NCBI GenBank assembly: GCA_964030785.1 | Contig: OZ034979.1 | Location: 11,386,883 to 11,450,882 of the forward strand | Direction: 5' to 3' | DNA length: 64,000 nucleotides | Origin: Siderastrea siderea | Taxonomy: Eukaryota > Cnidaria > Anthozoa > Scleractinia > Rhizangiidae | Shown here: piece by piece, positions 57,252 through 64,000 of the stretch | Numbering within the stretch: the stretch's first letter is position 1 | How the letters are laid out: every line of letters starts with the position of its first letter | Made by a program: the position numbers and the translations under genes | Notes under the pieces: generated by a model | Databases searched by the model: none | Told to the model about the DNA's origin: nothing | What the model saw: the letters and a program-made list of their open reading frames with translations, nothing else

Positions 57252-58392
57252 TCTACGTTTTCATGTGATCGCGCGCAGATTACTTAAGCTCGCATCATCA
57301 TCGCAGCGCAAATTCGTCAGCATGCAGCTGTATCAAATGCTAACTTTGTAAACACATAACAGTAGTCTCTATAAAATGCCGGTTCGCTCACATACTCGCT
57401 TTCTAATTTGACGGGGGTAGTTACACCTCAGAGTCATGAATTTCTTATGTGTTAGCATTATTATCTCAACATGTCTCAGGGCTTCATGCAATCCAAATAT
57501 GCTGTCATAAGTTTGAACAGCAAGCCGTCGTGAATCTTTGAGATTTTGGGGGGGAGGGGGGGGCGATTTTTAGAATGTGTATGAAGAAGATCAGATCTCT
57601 ATTCGTGTTGTGCTATTGATTACTTTCTGGATTGAAAGTTAATTTCCACGAAGCCGAAGCCCTCTGGATGGCATCAGCGCCTGTAAAAGTTCGAACACCA
57701 CAAGTATACCTATAATATAGGCCGACAAAAAGGTCCATGTCTTTGGTGTGTGGTTTTCCACTTTGAGAGATAAGTCCGTGGCGTATCCACCATGTTTCCA
57801 AAGGAGGCTCCCCATTTCGAATTCCACCTGATTGATTACAATGATTGTCATAGGCGCTCCAATATAGGGGGTCCGGGGACATGGCCTCTCGGAAAGTGAT
57901 TGAAATGTAGGTCTTAAGAAATGGTGTTTCCTTGATTCTGAGCACTTATTCCAATAATTACAGCACTAAAAGTAAATGTAATTTTTCAAGTTTATTCAGC
58001 TAGACATGCCTTCAGAGGTATTCTAATTCCAAACCTTGACGTAATGAGCTAATAATATATGTTTTGATTACGCTCTTACATGGGGCTAGAGTAGCTTAGT
58101 GTTACCTGATCTACAGGTACACAATCAAAACTTTAACAACACTACATCTTCAGCAGCCATACTGTTTACTTCAGCAACAGCGGACTGTGGACAAAGCACT
58201 GTTCTTACTCATAATGCATGTCCTTGTTAGTTGCTGTCAGCGCAAGTGCCAACTTTACCTTACTGACTCTATGGAAGCTTTACGGTAGATTTATGGTAGC
58301 TTTCCAGTATTTCTAAGAAAGAGAGAGTACGTCCTAAATCTCTTATCCTCAGGAGATGCTACTAACATCAATTCGCTTTCAATTCTGCAATA
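57252..58392. other. Unassigned region
   Basis: A G-rich run lies at 57548-57566. Minus-strand ORFs at 57613-57945 (110 codons) have no recognised product. No element ends were identified. Confidence 0.3.
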
Positions 58393-58560
58393 TACACCTA
58401 ATTCAAAAAAGGTTGCTTTGGGCATTGGCAATTGGGCATTGGGAAGCTATTGTTTGGGCATACGGAAACAATGAAATGCTTTGCTTGAGTGACCGCCAAA
58501 CAGTAGCTTCCCAATACCCAATTGCCAATGCCCAAAGCAACCTTTTTTGAATTAGGTGTA
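58393..58560. mobile_element. 168-bp palindromic MITE
   Basis: TACACCTAATTCAAAAAAGG and its exact complement are the ends. The arms continue through TTGCTTTGGGCATTGGCAAT and GGGAAGCTATTGTTTGG with few mismatches around a short centre. The nearly perfect arms suggest a young insertion. Confidence 0.85.
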
Positions 58561-58689
58561 CATGTTCATTAGAGCAGGTCGAGACTCTTTCTCGCTGCTC
58601 ATGGTTGCCTTAGTTTTAGCTACGTTAGAAGAAGAAACCCCCATCTCTCAGGCCGGAAGAATGGACAAGTCATGCTCAGGTTTTACTGT

Positions 58690-58967
58690 ATGATAACCAA
58701 GAATCTCATGCAAATACTGTTTTTACAAACGACTTCGACGAAACAGGAAATTAGTCAGATGATGAAATTTTAGGAGAACTTATCATGCCAAAGGAAATCC
58801 ATGAACAAATATCAAAACTTAAAACTAAGAAAGCAAGTGGTATGAATGCTATCCTAAATGAAATGATTAAACGTGGAAGATACTATTTGCTGCCTTCAAA
58901 AGAAAAAATCTTTAACGATATACTTAGCAACGGTAGATTTCATACCTAGTCATACTTTTTTCGATTT
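58690..58967 (+). pseudogene. Non-LTR reverse transcriptase remnant, N-terminal part
   Basis: One + frame reads EIHEQISKLKTKKASGMNAI followed by LNEMIKRG and later KIFNDILSNGR. This is the conserved start of the RT domain (I..LK..KA.G.D.I.NE..K) in CR1/L2-like elements, with the expected D replaced by N. A stop lies at the upstream side near 58755. The copy is a small decayed fragment. Confidence 0.7.
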
Positions 58968-59882
58968 GCAGGATTTTTAATTGTCTTAAGATATTCTTCT
59001 CATTGATAACTGTCTTAAGTTATTCTTCTCATTGATAATCCTTTTTAATTTCCTTGCGTGTGAATTTTTCTCTTGAGCTATCTGTTTTGCTATTTCAGGC
59101 CTCCAAACCAATTTTGTGAAAGTTTTTCTTAATTCCGGAAAGAGCATTCTTGATATGTTGCTGAGTTAATATTTCCTGCGCAGGGTGTATTCTCACTTCC
59201 TCCCTGGACCACAGGACACCCACTCCTAGTTATTTTTGATTTTAGAGATGCCTGGGGAGGAGGCTATCTTAAATGAAGCGTTTCTTTAGGCAAAAAAAAA
59301 CTATAGCGCATTTTTTGACGTATTAAACAGTGACGAAACACCACGAATACACTCTGCCCGGGAGATATTAATTTAGCAACGTATCAAGAATGCTCTTTCC
59401 AGAAGACTGTAGCATGTCTCATTGGTTTTCCATCAGGCCGATGTAAATGTTCCTTTGTGTTTCAGTCACTTTCTATTAAAACTTAATCTTTATTTCCACC
59501 CTGAGTTAGGGTATAAACAACATTGCATTTAAAAATGGTGATGCAAAACCAATTTCCTGTTCTGTGTTAGTTATTGCTTAAATAGCAAAGATTGGAAACT
59601 TGTTTTTCTGTTTTTTTTTTTTAATTTCGTCGAAAATGTATGATTTATAGTTCCCCCTCTCTAATACGGTCTCCCTCTCTTAGGGTCTAAAACTTATAGA
59701 GCTTTTACGGTATTCGAGCAGTCGCAAGTACACCCAAGTCCTGTCCTCTACAAACGAACTCCCCAAGTCATCGAAAGTTCCTGCACATGTTTCACCAGGG
59801 CTGATCATGAAAGCTTGCTGCCAAAAAACTCCATCCAAACATGCTCAATTCAGTCCATCTGCCCTGACCTATAACAATGGCC
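58968..59882. other. Unassigned region
   Basis: It contains a short tandem pair of AACTGTCTTAAGTTATTCTT-type words (58980-59040). AGAATGCTCTTTCC and its approximate complement AAGAGCATTCTTGATA occur at 59387 and 59139, a possible inverted pair of a ~260-bp element. Confidence 0.35.
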
Positions 59883-60523
59883 TTAACCCTTTCCCGTCAG
59901 CGTTTTTTCCTTAGAAAAACGCACTTTTTACCGCTAAAGCGGTTTTTGAAGTGCTATGTTGCTAAATGCCACTAAACTTTGCTACAAAAGCGTTTTCTTA
60001 CATTTTAGCTAAATTTTGAGCCAGCTTCTGTTGTAAATTGTACATTATTCTGCTTTCACGCATGCGCATAAGCCAAAATTTGGACTTGTGTTTTTTTTTT
60101 GCTGATTTTTTGCATCCATTCGTTTTCCCTCATATAATTTTTTTCTCGCTTCTTTTGCTTTCCTTTTTCTCTCCCTTTCTTTTCTCTATATCTTCTACCC
60201 TTTATCACCTTTCTATCCACTGGAAAAGTTTTGGCCTCAGCCCTTCTAAAAACCTGGAAATGGAACATTGATCAACTAGGTGACTTGGCCTATATTTTAC
60301 TACCAACTTTGCAGCCAAAATTGGACACGTTTTTTTGTGGTATAGCTCTGCCAGAATTTGGTCGATATTCAAAATGGACACACGTATGGATGGATCTGTC
60401 CTTGCTGTGTTAGCTGCTTATCAAAACAATCTGGTGACGTCAAAAATGATGACGTCACAAGTGGCTTCAATGGTTCCCGACTTCAACGTCGGGAAAATAC
60501 AACTCTTGACGGAAAAGAGTTAA
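59883..60523. mobile_element. ~641-bp non-autonomous TIR element with TTAA ends
   Basis: The left end TTAACCCTTTCCCGTCAG and the right end TTGACGGAAAAGAGTTAA are inverted with two mismatches. The flanking TTAA may be the target duplication, as in piggyBac-type insertion. The ORFs inside are short and cross the AT-rich core, so it is judged non-coding. Confidence 0.65.
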
Positions 60524-61572
60524 TTAACTCTCTATTATATTGGTTACTATTGTAGTCTGTCATTCGTGACGATAACATATTCAAGTTCTTTCTCACTTTT
60601 TATGCTGTTATTGTTGTTGTTCTTTGCAGACATTTCTCGTGGTTAGCCTCCAAGGGGAAGTCCTGCAATCACAAGGCTCAGCGACTTTAGTTAGGACCTA
60701 AAACCTCCGATGACGGATGAACTGTTTAGCTTGCCTGACTTAAACTAAAAAGTAACTTTAAATATAATGGAACTGCAAAGGGGTAAGGCAGCTTTTAACG
60801 GGTAAAATAAACTGACGTTTTGTCGCTGAAAAAGGAGAGCTTTTTAGCGCTGTATTTATCCCTATAATCTAGACTCCGATGCCGATTTACCTTCCTCTTA
60901 ATTTCTATGCCCTGATCACTTCTTATTCAAGGGACTTACCGTTCTGTCACTTGCAAAATAAAATGATCTGCTGCAGCTTTGTTACCGTAAGTTCTTCTTA
61001 AAAAAAAATAGTCGCAAGCCCTATGCTTCATATTTTTAAGCGACCTGCACAAATTTCACGACCCCCGCTTAAAAGCCCTGATGGGCTGTATTAAAAAATG
61101 ACCCTGTTTCTGCTGCATCCATTCGTTTTCCCTCATATAATGCGAGTTATTTTCCACAAACTTTCTCAGCGTGTTTTGTCTTTTAGGTCAAGCACCTTAT
61201 ATACTCCTTTTAATGTTTAATTCATTCTTTCGTATCGCCATGTTTCAAGTCAATAATTGCAAAGTTATTCCGACCTTTCACACGGATACAGGAAGACTTA
61301 CCTAAGGATGCTGCAGGGTTACGAGCGCCTGTTGGGACGCATAAAATTTGCGCTTCAGTGGCTTACGACAGCAGAAGGACTTTTTGAAATGAAGTGCAAT
61401 GCTCAGAAATAAATGTTCGTTATTTATACGCACTAATCGATTTTCGAGAACAAGACTATTTCCTTGTAGAATATAGCTAATGTATACGTGCTACTGGATC
61501 TGAGCGTGCATGGTGGGCTGCCGCTTCATGTACACATGTCTGTTTAACATTACCACGGGTTTGCGACTCAGT
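60524..61572. other. Unassigned region
   Basis: Nothing coding is supported. CATCCATTCGTTTTCCCTCATATAA occurs both at 60112 (inside the preceding element) and near 61117, so part of that element's core is duplicated here; only the words CATCCATTCGTTTTCCC are needed to see it. Confidence 0.35.
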
Positions 61573-61798
61573 AGAGATTAAAACTCGTGTCGGAAAATGG
61601 CAAACGGTAAATTGCCGTTTCCTTCTCCTCAAAATAGATGATAAGTACACGAGAATTGTGCAGAATAATTCTCGTGTTTATGGCTAACACGAAACTACTT
61701 ACCATCACTTAGATGACGGGAAACAGAACATGAAAAGTAAAGTCACGTTATCCCTTCCGCCGTTTTGCCTTTGGCCGTAAATGAAAGTCTTAATCTCT
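61573..61798. mobile_element. 226-bp MITE, AGAGATTAAGA family, copy 2
   Basis: The ends AGAGATTAAAACTCGTGT and AGTCTTAATCTCT match the family at 50308-50531. Both copies also share an internal ATAAACACGAGAATTAT- or ATAAACATAAGAATTAT-like word, in opposite orientation. Confidence 0.75.
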
Positions 61799-64000
61799 CT
61801 AATAGTTACAGGCATTTTTATCAGAAAGCAGCCAGCGTTGCTCCAAGGGTCTCTCGATCCTCTTCCCGCCTACTGGAGCGAGGAAAACAAGAGGAGAGTT
61901 CCTCGAATTGAAGTTGGAAAGCTGCGCTCTCGACACACAGTCCCCTTATTTTTCACTTGGTTCGGTTTTCTTCGTTTTGTTTGGGGGAATAAAATGCATA
62001 ACTTCTTTAATCGCAAAGTGTCTAAAAAGCTGAGGGCGGCTATTTATTGTGACAAGGGAGTTTGGGGCTGAGTTATTCCCTTTTAGTTACTCCCCTGCAG
62101 ATATTCCCCTAATGTTATTGCATAGTAGTCATTTTCCTTGAAATACTATTTTAAATTCTAAAACCTCAGCTACACTGATCTATCAATAAAAAAAACAGCA
62201 GATTTTAAAATTGGAACCACATTTCCCCTTCGAAAGCAGCCTGAAACGGCAAATCCATTATAACATAGCACTACAAAACATGTACAAACTTCCTGAGCCA
62301 AAAGCAAAGCTCGTTATTGCAAAACGTGTAAGAAATGTCACCTTCAGGCACAACAGTAAAATCATCCACTGACCTTTGATCTAACGGTACAGAATTTCGC
62401 CCCTGTGCCCATTGGTCCCATACTCTAGTATGCCATGCCGTCGTCTGTCGTGTGTTTTGCGGAATTCGTTTTCTGTTCCTTTCTTGTATCTCTTGGTAGG
62501 TTACTGTCTCAGTGCCGCGTCATGATGTTTCATTCTCCTTCCTACTGCGTCACTGGTTTTGTTGGTTGACTTACTCCCTGTATTTCCTGAAAATAATTCT
62601 AACACTGTTTCCCCGACATCCAAGCCGTCAAAAGGCTCTGGTCCCAAGTGTACCAAACTTTCAATTTCCCAACTGAAGATGGCTGACGAGACCTAGGAAA
62701 GGGATTTTGGGTAATAAAAATATCATTGCTGGAATCAGAGTCGCTCATGTTTCTACACCATCCTGCAGCCGACAACTAAACAAATTCATTAACAAAAAGC
62801 CCCATGGTTTTATAGATGGGCCTTTTATATCACAGGACACCCAGTCTAAGAAAGCGGAGTACATAGAAAGTGCTTGAGGATGTGGTTGTTATCTTTGGAT
62901 TTTATTGATACCGTTTTTTGAACGTATTTCTGTTTACATGTAGCAGATTGTAATTGACTAGGGATAGACTATGTACAGGTTTTTGGACACAAAACAATCG
63001 ACCATTGATAAAAAAATAGCATTTTAAGTGTAACTACGTTTTTTTAGTCTTTTATCCTGAAGAGATGAATGTTTACAGCATTTTAATTACTGACAAGTAG
63101 GAAACAACTGATTTCAGTGCATCAGTTGTTTTCGCGTGTTTGCAGGATACGCTTTGTTTCCCAAAGTCGATGGGCTCAGGCTTTCTCAATGTTATCCAAG
63201 ATTTTAGATTTTAGTCACAACTAACTGGGAAGCAAAAGCTTCAGCCCCGTTCAGACATTTTTTTTATTAAATTGATTCACTCATTACACTACTTACATTC
63301 TTACATTACATAAATTAGAGATAAAAAGAAAAAAAGAACCCAACACCTACAAATTAACTAAACAAAATAAACAGAGCCAGTGACAGAGAGTATACAGTAC
63401 GTCTATCTAAGTCAGTGTAGAGAGCAATAGTTGTCATTTTTTTCGGCATGGTGCCCGGGCACGCTGCTGCATTTAGTTTTATGGTGCGAGGCATCAGTTA
63501 CTTTTTACAGATGAGGCAGGCTTCCAGAGAGCTTTGTAAACAATCTGAAGTCCATCGACACTAGCATGACAGGCGACGGTCCAGCTTTACATCAGACACG
63601 GAATATGGTTTACATTTAATGCTTTTGCAATAGTTCTTACATTTATGCAGTACATCAAATCGAAAATAAGCAATGTAAAACAAATGCAAGTTCCTATGTT
63701 CAATGTACCATAACTTTATATAACACAACAATCCAGGTGAAGCTGGAGTTGATTTCCAGAGAGTTCTTTCAACATTTGTCTAAATTTTGGGCTGCCTGTG
63801 ATTATTTGCTTCTAACTTCTGGCGGCACTCTTTGGACTTTATTAAAGCTTTTATAGGTCCGAATGAATTGTAAGCGGGGATATTTTTAAACACTTGATCA
63901 TTTAAAAATGGACTTGATCAAAGATTTCTGGACTTCCAAAGTTAACCATTTTAGGACTCTTATCGTTACGATTTCATATACTGTTTTTTAAAAATAACCT
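61799..64000. other. Unassigned AT-rich end of the window
   Basis: A 96-codon ORF at 61781-62071 begins inside the preceding MITE and is not recognised. The rest holds no ORF above 60 codons, no clear splice-bounded exon and no obvious repeat ends. Confidence 0.3.

Overview
The window looks like nuclear DNA from an animal, most likely an anthozoan cnidarian such as a stony coral. It is AT-rich, its genes have introns with GT-AG junctions, and there is no bacterial gene packing. It is crowded with short palindromic elements, tRNA-derived SINEs, 5'-truncated non-LTR reverse transcriptases and a DIRS-type retroelement, the mix I associate with coral genomes. The phylum is inferred from this repeat style and from recall of similar coral proteins, not from a search.

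Only two host-type coding units can be supported. At 1117-3306 a long terminal exon on the + strand encodes the C-terminal part of a MULE (Mutator-like) transposase-related protein with a SWIM zinc finger, a serine-rich repeat tail and a possible second zinc site. At 44198-49451 a four-exon gene encodes a small secreted protein with a single PLAT/LH2 domain. It is about 136 residues long, with a signal peptide and a poly(A) signal 49 bases past the stop. Its exons are too short to show up as long ORFs, and its introns are full of repeats.

The rest is mobile and repetitive DNA. Region by region: 3.2-9.9 kb holds tandem repeats and short TIR elements, including a CCCGGG-rich 788-bp element inserted in a tandem array. 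10.8-12.7 kb holds palindromic MITEs and a 639-bp foldback element. 15.5-22.5 kb holds a SINE, nested TIR elements, two tail-to-tail reverse transcriptase remnants and a 1136-bp element with an 8-bp target duplication. 25.8-34.5 kb is a three-copy tandem duplication interrupted by a 1.9-kb foldback element in copy 2 and a 148-bp MITE in copy 1. 34.5-38.2 kb holds smaller duplications and a SINE. 39.1-40.9 kb is a 58-bp minisatellite. 43-51.5 kb is the PLAT gene with its repeat-filled introns. 52.4-57.25 kb is a nearly full-length but frameshifted DIRS-like tyrosine-recombinase retrotransposon with inverted terminal repeats and an internal complementary region. 58.4-61.8 kb holds more MITEs and a reverse transcriptase fragment.

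No rRNA, functional tRNA, CRISPR array or operon was seen. The most informative structures are the DIRS element, whose internal complementary region defines its own ends, a perfect 161-bp inverted pair inside it, and the layered insertions that order events within the triplicated block.
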